Assembly: GCF_028561565.1 (NCBI RefSeq) | Contig: NZ_JAQQTE010000001.1 | Span: forward strand, 1,019,570 to 1,083,569 | Direction of reading: 5' to 3' | Length of the DNA: 64,000 nucleotides | From: Gilvibacter sediminis | GTDB taxonomy: Bacteria; Bacteroidota; Bacteroidia; Flavobacteriales; Flavobacteriaceae | Shown: in pieces, positions 8,051 to 15,965 of the stretch | Layout of the letters: the number at the start of each line of letters is the position of its first letter | Numbering within the stretch: position 1 is the first letter of the stretch | The notes under the pieces: model-generated | What the model was told of the DNA's origin: nothing | Seen by the model: the letters and a program-made list of their open reading frames with translations, nothing else | Databases searched by the model: none | Program-made: the position numbers and the translations under genes

Positions 8051-8464
8051 TTATTTTACACGTACGCCACCAGTACTTATAGTTGCTTCGGAATCATCTT
8101 CAGGTAGGGTAAAGGTCAAGGTCTTCCAAGCGGTACCTTCCAGGCCGATTAGTTTATATTCTCCACGCATCTTAGCTATGCTGAATGAGAACTCTGAAAG
8201 TTCATCTGGGTTACTCGCTGTTTGACGGTCTCCCTTCATTCCGAATTGATCCACAGTAACTGAAAGTCCACGTCTTGGGCTTTCAAAACTTAAGGTCTCC
8301 CAAGCACATCCGGAACGGCAAGCCATAACGATCTGTTTACCGTCTTTGGCAATGGTTAGGTTAAAGGTCTTTTTTTGACTGGTGTCTCCCAACTGTGCGC
8401 TGGCAGTAAGCCCAGTGAATACGGTTAAAAGAAAAGCGATTACATAGGTTTTATTGAATTGCAT
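8051..8464 (-). CDS. Small secreted protein of unknown function
   Basis: 137 residues from the ATG at 8462-8464. This start gives a clean signal peptide (MQFNKTYVIAFLLTVF, cut after TASAQ); a longer frame to 8536 would bury it. The mature part is about 115 residues, beta-rich, with a Cys pair in CRSGCAW. I do not recognise a family. It begins 19 bp after the M20 peptidase stop and is followed 9 bp later by the DoxX-like gene, so the three likely form one operon. Confidence 0.7.
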   Translation of the reverse strand: MQFNKTYVIAFLLTVFTGLTASAQLGDTSQKKTFNLTIAKDGKQIVMACRSGCAWETLSFESPRRGLSVTVDQFGMKGDRQTASNPDELSEFSFSIAKMRGEYKLIGLEGTAWKTLTFTLPEDDSEATISTGGVRVK

Positions 8465-8483
8465 AATCGTTGATTTTATGAGG

Positions 8484-9875
8484 TTAATTGTTGTGATTTT
8501 GTGCGTAATAATGATAGAACTGCGGAATGGTCTCAATGCCTTTTAAGTAGTTCCAGATCCCAAAATGTTCATTCGGAGAGTGAATGGCATCGCTGTCCAA
8601 ACCAAAGCCCATCAAGATGGTCTTGCTTTTAAGTTCTTCTTCAAAGAGAGATACAATAGGGATACTACCTCCGCTGCGTTGCGGAATTGGTGTCTTTCCA
8701 AAGGTAGCTTTATAGGCCTTTTCAGCGGCTTTATAGCCTGGAAAGTCAATTGGCGTCACATAACCTTGGCCTCCGTGATGTGGCTTCACCTCCACACGAA
8801 CACCCGCAGGAGCAATGGCCTCAAAATGCTTTTTGAACAGCTCCGTGATCTCTTGCCAGTCTTGATTAGGAACCAAACGCATGGAGATCTTGGCATATGC
8901 CTTAGAGGCAATTACCGTTTTGGCGCCTTCACCCGTATATCCACCCCAAATACCGTTAACGTCTAAGGTTGGACGGATGGAGTTGCGTTCGTTGGTGGAA
9001 TAGCCTGCTTCTCCGTAAACCGAATCGATGTCCAAGGCATCTTGATAAGCTTCTAGATCAAAAGGAGCCTCGGCCATTTTTGCGCGCTCTGCGGCAGAGA
9101 GTTCTTCTACCTTATCGTAAAAACCTGGAATAGTAATGTGATTGTTCTCATCGTGCAATGAGGCAATCATCTTGGTCAAAACGTTGATCGGGTTGGCAAC
9201 AGCGCCTCCGTAAAGTCCGGAGTGCAGATCGCGATTAGGCCCGGTCACTTCCACCTCTACATAACTCAATCCGCGGAGCCCTGTGGTAATGGAAGGAATA
9301 TCGTTAGCGATCATTCCGGTATCACTGATCAAAATTACATCGTTGGCCAGTTTTTGCTGATTGCGTTTTACAAACCAACCTAAACTTTCACTGCCCACTT
9401 CTTCTTCACCTTCTATCATAAACTTGACATTGCAAGGCAATTGATCGGTTTTGGTCATGTATTCCAAAGCCTTTACGTGCATATACATTTGACCTTTGTC
9501 ATCACAGGCGCCGCGAGCAAATATGGCACCTTCAGGGTGTAATTCTGTATTCTTGATCACGGGCTCAAAAGGTGGGCTGTCCCATAAGTCCAGAGGATCT
9601 GGTGGTTGTACATCGTAATGTCCGTAAACCAGAACCGTGGGTAAGGCTGGGTCAATGATCTTTTCTCCAAAAACGATCGGGTAACCTGGCGTCTCGCAGA
9701 TCTCTACAGTTTCACAACCTGCTTCTAAAAGGCGCTGCTCAATGACCTTAGCTGTAGCGATGACATCTTCCTCATAGGCAGAATCTGCGCTGATGGAAGG
9801 AATCTTTAAAAGGTCAATGAGTTCCGAAAGGAATCGGTCTTTATTTTGTTCTATATAGTCTTTGGCACTTTTCAT
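8484..9875 (-). CDS. M20 family dipeptidase
   Basis: A 463-residue cytoplasmic metallopeptidase of the M20/ArgE/carnosinase group. The first zinc motif GHYDVQPPD has H86 and D88, followed by the bridging Asp in GACDDKGQ (D125/126). EGEEEVGS (155-162) holds the catalytic Glu and a zinc ligand. HSGLYGGAV and the late SGGSIPI motif lie in the lid and second catalytic domain. Length and motifs match dipeptidases that cleave dipeptides with a free amino end. First gene of a three-gene minus-strand operon. Confidence 0.9.
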   Translation of the reverse strand: MKSAKDYIEQNKDRFLSELIDLLKIPSISADSAYEEDVIATAKVIEQRLLEAGCETVEICETPGYPIVFGEKIIDPALPTVLVYGHYDVQPPDPLDLWDSPPFEPVIKNTELHPEGAIFARGACDDKGQMYMHVKALEYMTKTDQLPCNVKFMIEGEEEVGSESLGWFVKRNQQKLANDVILISDTGMIANDIPSITTGLRGLSYVEVEVTGPNRDLHSGLYGGAVANPINVLTKMIASLHDENNHITIPGFYDKVEELSAAERAKMAEAPFDLEAYQDALDIDSVYGEAGYSTNERNSIRPTLDVNGIWGGYTGEGAKTVIASKAYAKISMRLVPNQDWQEITELFKKHFEAIAPAGVRVEVKPHHGGQGYVTPIDFPGYKAAEKAYKATFGKTPIPQRSGGSIPIVSLFEEELKSKTILMGFGLDSDAIHSPNEHFGIWNYLKGIETIPQFYHYYAQNHNN

Positions 9876-9946
9876 CTCAATTTTTTAAGGCTCACTAAGG
9901 TATCAAAAAATGCATTAAATTCAGCCTTCCATTTGATAAGCGAACT

Positions 9947-10447
9947 ATGACCGATCATATAACTAAGGATTCAGAATTTTTTGAGCGAGTGCTTCCTTTT
10001 CTGGAGCAGGTAGGCATTCCTGTTCAATTAGAGTCTTTTGAGTTCGAATCTTTTTTGCCAGGCGTAGGATTGCATAAGGGGCAACTTTGGATTGACCTTG
10101 CTCAACTCACTGCTCCAGGGGATGTCTTACATGAAGCGGGACATTACGCGGTTACTCAGACTGACAAGCGGGCTCAAGTCGATCAGCAGGTTTTAAAAGA
10201 CAACGACCAGTTGGAAGGAGAAGAGATGGCTGCCATGCTTTGGAGCTATGCCGTAGCTGTGCATTTGGAGCTTCCGCCATCAATGGTTTTTCATCAGAAA
10301 GGGTATAAAGGACAGGCAGATTGGATCCTGCAGCGTTATGCTGAGGGTGATTTTTTTGGTCTTCCTTTGCTGCAATTTTTTGGGATGGCATATTATCCCG
10401 ATGAAGGCCCGTCATTCCCCAAAATGAAGCAGTGGTTGCGCGCTTAG
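9947..10447 (+). CDS. Small HExxH protein, possible zinc peptidase
   Basis: A 166-residue protein without signal peptide or membrane helix. LHEAGHYAV holds an HEAGH motif at 62-66, and an EGEEMAAMLWS helix (90-100) about 25 residues later could provide a third ligand Glu, as in small gluzincin-like or IrrE-type folds. That is suggestive only; the rest is unfamiliar. It is transcribed away from the M20 peptidase and toward tRNA-Leu, whose gene starts 57 bases after its stop. Confidence 0.6.
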   Translation: MTDHITKDSEFFERVLPFLEQVGIPVQLESFEFESFLPGVGLHKGQLWIDLAQLTAPGDVLHEAGHYAVTQTDKRAQVDQQVLKDNDQLEGEEMAAMLWSYAVAVHLELPPSMVFHQKGYKGQADWILQRYAEGDFFGLPLLQFFGMAYYPDEGPSFPKMKQWLRA

Positions 10448-10465
10448 AAAAAATTAAATAAGTCC

Positions 10466-10495
10466 TTTTGGATTTACCAATATTAATTATATTTG
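10466..10495 (+). promoter_or_regulatory. tRNA-Leu promoter
   Basis: TTTTG (10466-10470), 17 bases, then TATATTTG (10488-10495), an exact Bacteroidota -33/-7 pair. Transcription should start only a few bases before the tRNA at 10505. Confidence 0.75.
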
Positions 10496-10504
10496 CAGCC
10501 CTAA

Positions 10505-10586
10505 GCGGATGTGATGGAACTGGTAGACATGCTAGACTTAGGATCTAGTGCCGCAAGGCGTGGGGGTTCGACTCCCTTCATCCGCA
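10505..10586 (+). tRNA. tRNA-Leu (UAG)
   Basis: An 82-base class II tRNA. The acceptor GCGGATG pairs with CATCCGC, discriminator A at 10586. The anticodon stem CTAGA/TCTAG encloses loop CTTAGGA with anticodon TAG. A long variable arm follows, and the T-loop reads GTTCGACTC. CCA is not encoded. A strong terminator lies 4 bases downstream, so it is a single-gene unit. Confidence 0.95.
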
Positions 10587-10628
10587 CTTCAAAAAGCCCA
10601 CAGCGAAAGCTGAGGGCTTTTTTCGTTT
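10582..10628 (+). repeat. 47-bp direct repeat, copy A (tRNA-Leu 3' end plus terminator)
   Basis: Begins with the last five bases of the tRNA (CCGCA) and runs through the terminator to CGTTT. It is identical over 47 bases to 10775-10821, with an offset of 193 bp. Confidence 0.9.
10591..10623 (+). terminator. Terminator of tRNA-Leu
   Basis: AAAAAGCCC-A-CAGC pairs with GCTG-A-GGGCTTTTTT around a GAAA tetraloop. A run on one side and T run on the other make it bidirectional. Confidence 0.85.
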
Positions 10629-10737
10629 GCTGAAGGTGTCGAACCGCTTGCGCGGCAGTCACGCTCCTCAAATAGTTGCCTTAAATCAATGTTTTAGAAG
10701 TATCACTTCCAACGCGACAGGCCCACCCCTCACTATT

Positions 10738-10761
10738 GATGTCCACAGGACATCATTTTTT
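10738..10761 (+). terminator. Second hairpin with T tail between the repeats
   Basis: GATGTCC/GGACATC with a 3-base loop, followed by ATTTTTT. It lies in the 146-bp spacer between the two 47-bp repeats. No gene ends just before it, so its client is unclear. Confidence 0.55.
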
Positions 10762-10774
10762 CGTTCGGGGGCAC

Positions 10775-10821
10775 CCGCACTTCAAAAAGCCCACAGCGAA
10801 AGCTGAGGGCTTTTTTCGTTT
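10775..10821 (-). repeat. 47-bp direct repeat, copy B, also a terminator for the SGNH gene
   Basis: Exact second copy of 10582-10628, but only the CCGCA of the tRNA is present upstream, so this is not a second tRNA. Read on the minus strand its hairpin (10784-10816) ends in TTTTT and stands ~65 bases after the SGNH gene stop, where a terminator is expected. The whole stretch 10587-10881 holds only these hairpins and no gene. Confidence 0.75.
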
Positions 10822-10881
10822 AAGCGTTTGAGAGTTATCCTTCTGGTTTGTTTAGTGAGTGCTTTTGAGCTAAAGCCGGTA

Positions 10882-11907
10882 TTACTTCTTGTAGATGGAG
10901 TCCATGATCTGCTTTGCAACATGTGGACGGTAGTGGGCGCTCTCGTAGTAGTTGCGGTAATCTTGGGTGATCTCATTGATTCCTGAGAAATCAAATACCG
11001 AATCCGTTCCGAAGGTCTCATTCAGAAAGGCTAAATCCTCTGGATTGAATTTCTTTTGATCATAAGCCGGGCTGATCACAATGCGAAGTTTTGTGTTCTG
11101 TTTTTCAACAATAGCGGCAATTTCATTGAGCATTCGCTTTTGATTCTCCTTAATGCTCGGTTTCAAATAGGTCTGCTTTGAGTCGCGGTCATAGAATACA
11201 GCCAAGCGCTCTGGCGTGTAGTATTCGCCTTTTTCAATGAGCTCTTCATAGTGCTCAAAGCGAATTTCATTGGTCAATGGGTCGTAGTTGCGTTTTCGGT
11301 CATCCAAAAGATTGCCTTTGCGCATATAAGGCTTGATCTCGTCAGTGATCTTATAATCCATAAAGGCGTACAAGAACTTTGGGTTTAAAAAGGCAGTGAA
11401 GAACTCCTTGTGGAATTCAAATTGGTTGTTGTTGTCTACCAAAGCTGGAGATATAACACCTAAGTGACCAGATTTAGGTTGATCTTGAATTAAAGTATCA
11501 AAGTCAAGGATCAACAGTATATTATCTATCTCATTGCCTTGCTCATCAATGAAAAGCACCTTTTTATGCAAGGCCCATAGCGACTCTCCAGAGGCGTCAA
11601 AGTGAAAGCATTTGGCATCAGGAGATAAATGCGGTTTCCAATCGGCTACTTCATAAAAAATAGAACGCGAGCTTCCCAGAATAAAACTGTCGTATTGCTC
11701 GTCAGGATTGTTTTTGATAAAGGTTGATGTAGACAGAAAATCTCGATTCAAATTAACCACATCCTTAGAAGCGCTGTCGTAGAAGCTATCGTACTCATAA
11801 AGGACCTTAAAGGGATCGTAGTACAAATAGATGCCGCCAAAGATCAGAACCGGAATCAATCCTATCACAGAAAACCTCAATATTTTACCAATGAACTTTT
11901 TAATCAT
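10882..11907 (-). CDS. SGNH/AlgX-like partner of the MBOAT acyltransferase
   Basis: A 341-residue protein with an N-terminal signal anchor (about 10-29). The serine block FILGSSRS (75-82) is the nucleophile region of SGNH-type esterases/acetyltransferases. ESAHYRP (about 322-328) carries the late Ser-x-His that in this superfamily supplies the catalytic His. Its start directly follows the stop of the MBOAT gene. In alginate and similar O-acetylation systems the MBOAT protein brings acetyl groups across the membrane and an SGNH protein passes them to the polymer. The polymer here is unknown. Confidence 0.75.
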   Translation of the reverse strand: MIKKFIGKILRFSVIGLIPVLIFGGIYLYYDPFKVLYEYDSFYDSASKDVVNLNRDFLSTSTFIKNNPDEQYDSFILGSSRSIFYEVADWKPHLSPDAKCFHFDASGESLWALHKKVLFIDEQGNEIDNILLILDFDTLIQDQPKSGHLGVISPALVDNNNQFEFHKEFFTAFLNPKFLYAFMDYKITDEIKPYMRKGNLLDDRKRNYDPLTNEIRFEHYEELIEKGEYYTPERLAVFYDRDSKQTYLKPSIKENQKRMLNEIAAIVEKQNTKLRIVISPAYDQKKFNPEDLAFLNETFGTDSVFDFSGINEITQDYRNYYESAHYRPHVAKQIMDSIYKK

Positions 11908-13356
11908 CTAGAACTGGAAATAAATGAATTGTTGTTCTTTTCCGCTGAACCAAAAAATAGCAATGATAATGGCGTAGTAAAATGCATAGCGCAAAGAGCG
12001 CTTCCATTTTAGCCCCAGATCTGCAATGGCGAATTCACTTTCACGTCCTAACCATTCAACAAAGAGCAGAACTCCAATTAGTAGGAGCGTGGTTAGGCCT
12101 TTCCCCATTCCTAAGAACCAAGGGAGTTCAAAGAGTGAGCTTGAAAATATACCAGAGATATAACTAATGGCGTGTCCAATATTCTCAGCCCTAAAGAAGA
12201 TCCAAGCCAATACGGTCAAACCAAAGGTTAGTAACATGAGGCCGAGTTCTTTGATAGTAGGTAAATATTTGCCTTTAGCAACAATCTCCATATTGTTCCT
12301 ATTGTTGTTGGTCAACAGTAGCGGAAGAAAGTAAAATGCGTTCAAAGCACCCCAAACAATAAAGGTCCAATTGGCCCCGTGCCAAAAGCCACTAACAATG
12401 AAAATGATAAAGGTGTTTCTCACTTTCATGGCAGTGCCTCCACGGCTTCCACCTAGCGGGATGTAGAGATAATCTCTAAACCAGGTAGATAATGAAATGT
12501 GCCAGCGGCGCCAGAATTCTGCAATATCCCGAGAGAAATAAGGGAACGCAAAATTGCGCATCAGGTTAAATCCAAAGAGGCGAGAAGTACCAATAGCGAT
12601 GTCTGAATAGCCAGAAAAATCACCGTAAATCTGGAAGGTAAAGAACAGCGCCCCAAGTACTAAGGTGCTACCGTTCATGTCTGCAGAGTTATTGAATATT
12701 TGATTTGCAAACTCTGCACAGTTGTCTGCTATCACAACTTTTTTGAACAAGCCCCAAAGGATTTGACGCATGCCGTCAACCGCTTTGGTATAGTCAAAAC
12801 TTCGTTTGTTGTAAAATTGTGGCAACAGGTTGGTAGCGCGCTCAATCGGGCCCGCGACCAGCTGTGGAAAGAAGCTTACAAAGGCCGCAAATGCTACAAT
12901 ATCTTCCGTTGGTTCCAATTTGCGTTTATAGACATCTATGGTGTAACTCAAAGTTTGGAAGGTGTAAAAACTAATTCCAACGGGAAGGATGATATTCAAC
13001 GAACTGGCCGATATCTCCATTCCAAAGAAGGAGAAGGCGGACACAAAATTATCGAGGAAAAAATTGTAGTATTTAAAAAAGCCTAAGAACCCCAAATTGA
13101 CTAAAATACTGGTCCAAAGAAGCACTTTTCGCTTACCTTTGTTTTCCTCGGTTTTTAGCCTGCGACCCACTAAGTAATCGACCATCGTACTGAATACAAT
13201 CAGCGAAAGAAAGCGCCAGTCCCACCATCCGTAGAAAACATAACTCGCAACAACAATTAGAAAGTTTTGACTTCTCAAATTGTTGTTCAGCACGTACCAA
13301 TAGAGCAAGAACACTATCGGTAAGAATATCGCAAAGTCTAAAGAGTTAAAAAGCAT
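11908..13356 (-). CDS. MBOAT O-acyltransferase (AlgI-like)
   Basis: A 482-residue polytopic inner-membrane protein with about 10-11 helices. The family motif FWRRWHISLSTWFRDYLYIP (281-300) has conserved His286, and GFWHGANW has the catalytic His326. The N-terminus FNSLDFAIFLPIVF is typical of AlgI/DltB-like proteins. It transfers acetyl groups across the membrane to a secreted polysaccharide or cell-wall component. It is co-transcribed with the SGNH gene with no gap. A -7 box at 13423-13430 lies 66 bases upstream. Confidence 0.9.
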   Translation of the reverse strand: MLFNSLDFAIFLPIVFLLYWYVLNNNLRSQNFLIVVASYVFYGWWDWRFLSLIVFSTMVDYLVGRRLKTEENKGKRKVLLWTSILVNLGFLGFFKYYNFFLDNFVSAFSFFGMEISASSLNIILPVGISFYTFQTLSYTIDVYKRKLEPTEDIVAFAAFVSFFPQLVAGPIERATNLLPQFYNKRSFDYTKAVDGMRQILWGLFKKVVIADNCAEFANQIFNNSADMNGSTLVLGALFFTFQIYGDFSGYSDIAIGTSRLFGFNLMRNFAFPYFSRDIAEFWRRWHISLSTWFRDYLYIPLGGSRGGTAMKVRNTFIIFIVSGFWHGANWTFIVWGALNAFYFLPLLLTNNNRNNMEIVAKGKYLPTIKELGLMLLTFGLTVLAWIFFRAENIGHAISYISGIFSSSLFELPWFLGMGKGLTTLLLIGVLLFVEWLGRESEFAIADLGLKWKRSLRYAFYYAIIIAIFWFSGKEQQFIYFQF

Positions 13357-13422
13357 TTATTCCTTCATTTGGTTTGCAACGGCTTTTAAACCGTACCAGC
13401 TTCCATTTTTTTCAATGCGCTG

Positions 13423-13430
13423 CAAAGGTA
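13423..13430 (-). promoter_or_regulatory. -7 box TACCTTTG for the MBOAT operon
   Basis: Exact TAnnTTTG on the minus strand, 66 bases ahead of the MBOAT start. The 376-base gap 13357-13732 holds this, the dyad at 13705-13726, and nothing else I can support. Confidence 0.5.
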
Positions 13431-13704
13431 TTAATTCTGACTGATGTATTGCTTTTAGAAAGCCTCAGTTTACAATTCAAAAAGCTTGCGCTAAAACAAC
13501 CGATCAATCACATGGGTGGTCTTTGGAATTCAAGCCGCCGACCGCAGACTGAATAATGGCGTGTAATTAATTCACCGTAGCACTTTATCAAATTCAATTA
13601 GTTATTGTAAATCAGTTATTTACAAAATAATTGCTCGGTTTAAATAGTATATAAATCGGAGGATTTTGTTGTGTGCGCGGTCAAACTTCTGCCAGAAATT
13701 TGCA

Positions 13705-13726
13705 GTGTATTTAATTGTTAATACAC
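13705..13726 (+). promoter_or_regulatory. Dyad upstream of the 13733 gene
   Basis: GTGTATTTAA-TTG-TTAATACAC is a 9-10 bp inverted repeat with one extra T, ending 6 bases before the start codon. It could be an operator or an mRNA hairpin; no family assignment. Confidence 0.4.
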
Positions 13727-13732
13727 ACACTT

Positions 13733-14290
13733 ATGAAGAACACCAAATTCTATCCGAGTATTTGGCAGACCTTTCCAAACAGTTTGGACCTGGCTGCCCA
13801 TTGGGAGTCGCAAGCTAAGCGCACCCTTAATTTAAGTTTGACACAAAATGAGGCTGATTCGCTAAAAGTGGCTGAGATGTCTCTAAATATAAACGGTTTT
13901 GCACTGGTCGATACTAACGGCAAGACCACAAATATTGAATCTTTTACCCAGCAGACCTGTTTAAAGTTAAAAGGACAGCAGACCGGGCTTTATATAAAAA
14001 CACGCGAGGCTGTTTCCTTGCCAGAGGCGGAATATACCAAGGTGCGTTTTTACTTAAAAGCTTGGGACAACTCCTTTATCTTGAACGACTACACTAAAAA
14101 AGAGGTCTTTGATACGCCTTATCTAGATTTTGATATCGTGGGTGGGTATCGTGTAAGGCAGACCCATCCTGCAGAGCTTCGTTTCCAGTTCAGTTTTTCA
14201 GCCTATAGTTTTCTGGGGATTACACGCTGGTTAAAACACCGAATTTTAGGAAAGGTAAAGCCAAAAATGGCCTACCGTTTTGCCCATTAG
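13733..14290 (+). CDS. Protein of unknown function, 185 residues
   Basis: Start placed at the ATG at 13733 (MKNTKFYPSIWQTFP); an ATG 18 bases earlier would lie across the inverted repeat. No signal peptide, membrane helix or catalytic motif is evident. The C-terminal part (about 120-175) is aromatic and basic (FQFSFSAYSFLGITRWLKHR). It is a single gene closed by its own terminator at 14316-14340, so it is probably not part of the fructoside operon that follows. I do not recognise it. Confidence 0.65.
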   Translation: MKNTKFYPSIWQTFPNSLDLAAHWESQAKRTLNLSLTQNEADSLKVAEMSLNINGFALVDTNGKTTNIESFTQQTCLKLKGQQTGLYIKTREAVSLPEAEYTKVRFYLKAWDNSFILNDYTKKEVFDTPYLDFDIVGGYRVRQTHPAELRFQFSFSAYSFLGITRWLKHRILGKVKPKMAYRFAH

Positions 14291-14315
14291 GGATCATTTT
14301 ACACTTAAAGCGAAG

Positions 14316-14340
14316 AAGCAGCCTCCGGGCTGCTTTTTTT
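14316..14340 (+). terminator. Terminator after the 185-residue gene
   Basis: AAGCAGCC/GGCTGCTT with a TCCG loop followed by a run of T. It separates this gene from the GH32 operon. Confidence 0.85.
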
Positions 14341-14396
14341 ATGGCTTATCCCAACTTGGACATTTCTATTATCTTAGTGGCACAACTAAGTATGCA

Positions 14397-15959
14397 ATGA
14401 TGCGATATCTCCCTTTTTTCCTTTTTGTATTGCTTGTGGGATGTAAGGAGACTACGACCACAGATAATACAAACGCTCAGCAGTTCACCTCAAACTACGA
14501 CGAACCCTATCGTTTGCAATATCATTTTTCGCCACCCGCTAAGTGGATGAATGACCCGAACGGTTTGGTTTATAATGACGGGGTTTACCATTTGTTCTAT
14601 CAGTATTATCCAGAAGATATTGTATGGGGCCCGATGCACTGGGGGCATGCCACCAGCAAAGATTTGGTCCATTGGGAAAACAAGCCCATCGCCCTATATC
14701 CCGATGAGAACGGACTCATTTTCTCAGGAAGCGCAGTTGTTGATAAAGACAATACTTCAGGTTTTGGTGAAGATGGAGTTGCGCCCTTGGTTGCAATTTT
14801 CACCTATCATCTAATGGAAGGAGAAAAGGCTGGCCGTACCGACTTTCAAACCCAAGGTATAGCCTACAGTTTAGACAACGGAGACACTTGGACTAAGTAT
14901 GAGGGCAATCCGGTCATTGGTAATGAGGGCATTAAGGACTTTAGAGATCCCAAGGTGTTTTGGGATAAGGATACCAAACAATGGGTCATGATCTTGGTTG
15001 CTGGAGATCACGCTAAATTCTATAAATCTCCAAACCTCAAGGATTGGAAATTGATGAGCGAGTTTGGCAAAGATCAGGGCGCTCATGGAGGGGTTTGGGA
15101 ATGTCCCGATTTGTTTCCATTAGATCATCCAGATCCGGACCACTACGCTAAAAAATGGGTGCTGCTTATCAGCATGAATCCAGGCGCTCCAAATGGAGGT
15201 TCTGGGACGCAATATTTTATTGGAGATTGGGACGGGGAAAAATTCACCACGGATCAAAAGGAACCTCTTTGGTTAGATTACGGCATGGATAATTACGCCG
15301 GTGTTACCTACAACAATGAACCTTATGGAGAACGAATCTTTATAGGATGGATGAGTAATTGGAATTATGCTAGAAATACACCCACAGAAGCTTGGCGAAG
15401 CTCCATGACCTTACCCAGGACTTTGAAACTAAAACGCTTTAATGAGGGAGTACGCTTGACCAACTATCCTTATGATAAAGTAGATACCTTGGTTTATGAC
15501 CGTGAACCGGTGTACTATACGGAAGGACCTGGGCAGGTTTATTTTGACTCTGTAAATCTCAATCAGCATAGAATTCAATTCAAAACTTCCGCTAAAACGG
15601 ACACCTATTTTATTCTGAGCAATAATCTGCGTGAGGAGATCGAGATCGGTTTCTTCCCAGAGGCTGGGAAAATGACCTTTGACAGAAGCCAGAGTGGGAA
15701 GGTAGATTTTGAGCCCTCTTTCGGAGCCCAGCGGCAAGAACAGCCTTTTAACCCAGATGGTGATGACATTTACGTCACCGCTTATATTGATGCTTCCTCT
15801 ATTGAGATTTTTGTAGATTGGGGTCGATATGTCTTTACCAACCAGATATTTCCAAACGAACCCTTTGATGAGGTCCAAGTAGTGCCCGCAGACGAAGCTG
15901 CCCTTCGCTGGTTTAGGATCGATGCTATACCTTCCATTTGGAACAAACCAACTAACTAA
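14397..15959 (+). CDS. GH32 beta-fructosidase lipoprotein (levanase/inulinase/invertase type)
   Basis: A 520-residue secreted glycoside hydrolase. The start at 14397 (or the adjacent ATG at 14400) gives a lipoprotein leader with VLLVGC (Cys16); the longer frame reads through the preceding terminator and is rejected. All three family motifs are present: WMNDPNG (50-56, nucleophile D53), RDPKVFW (183-189, stabiliser D184) and WECPDLF (234-240, acid/base E235). A five-blade propeller plus C-terminal beta-sandwich fits the length. It releases fructose from sucrose or beta-fructans at the cell surface. It is first in an operon with an SP transporter and a fructokinase, which fits fructose as the product. 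Confidence 0.92.
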   Translation: MMRYLPFFLFVLLVGCKETTTTDNTNAQQFTSNYDEPYRLQYHFSPPAKWMNDPNGLVYNDGVYHLFYQYYPEDIVWGPMHWGHATSKDLVHWENKPIALYPDENGLIFSGSAVVDKDNTSGFGEDGVAPLVAIFTYHLMEGEKAGRTDFQTQGIAYSLDNGDTWTKYEGNPVIGNEGIKDFRDPKVFWDKDTKQWVMILVAGDHAKFYKSPNLKDWKLMSEFGKDQGAHGGVWECPDLFPLDHPDPDHYAKKWVLLISMNPGAPNGGSGTQYFIGDWDGEKFTTDQKEPLWLDYGMDNYAGVTYNNEPYGERIFIGWMSNWNYARNTPTEAWRSSMTLPRTLKLKRFNEGVRLTNYPYDKVDTLVYDREPVYYTEGPGQVYFDSVNLNQHRIQFKTSAKTDTYFILSNNLREEIEIGFFPEAGKMTFDRSQSGKVDFEPSFGAQRQEQPFNPDGDDIYVTAYIDASSIEIFVDWGRYVFTNQIFPNEPFDEVQVVPADEAALRWFRIDAIPSIWNKPTN

Positions 15960-15965
15960 TAGTAG

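Noticed and set aside
8465-8536. Extension of the small secreted protein into the M20 gene
   Set aside because: It overlaps the peptidase coding end and displaces a good signal peptide.
10775-10821. A second tRNA gene after tRNA-Leu
   Set aside because: Only the last five tRNA bases are duplicated; no cloverleaf can be formed upstream of this copy.
14280-14396. N-terminal extension of the GH32 frame
   Set aside because: It would translate through the preceding terminator and hide the lipoprotein leader that begins at 14397.
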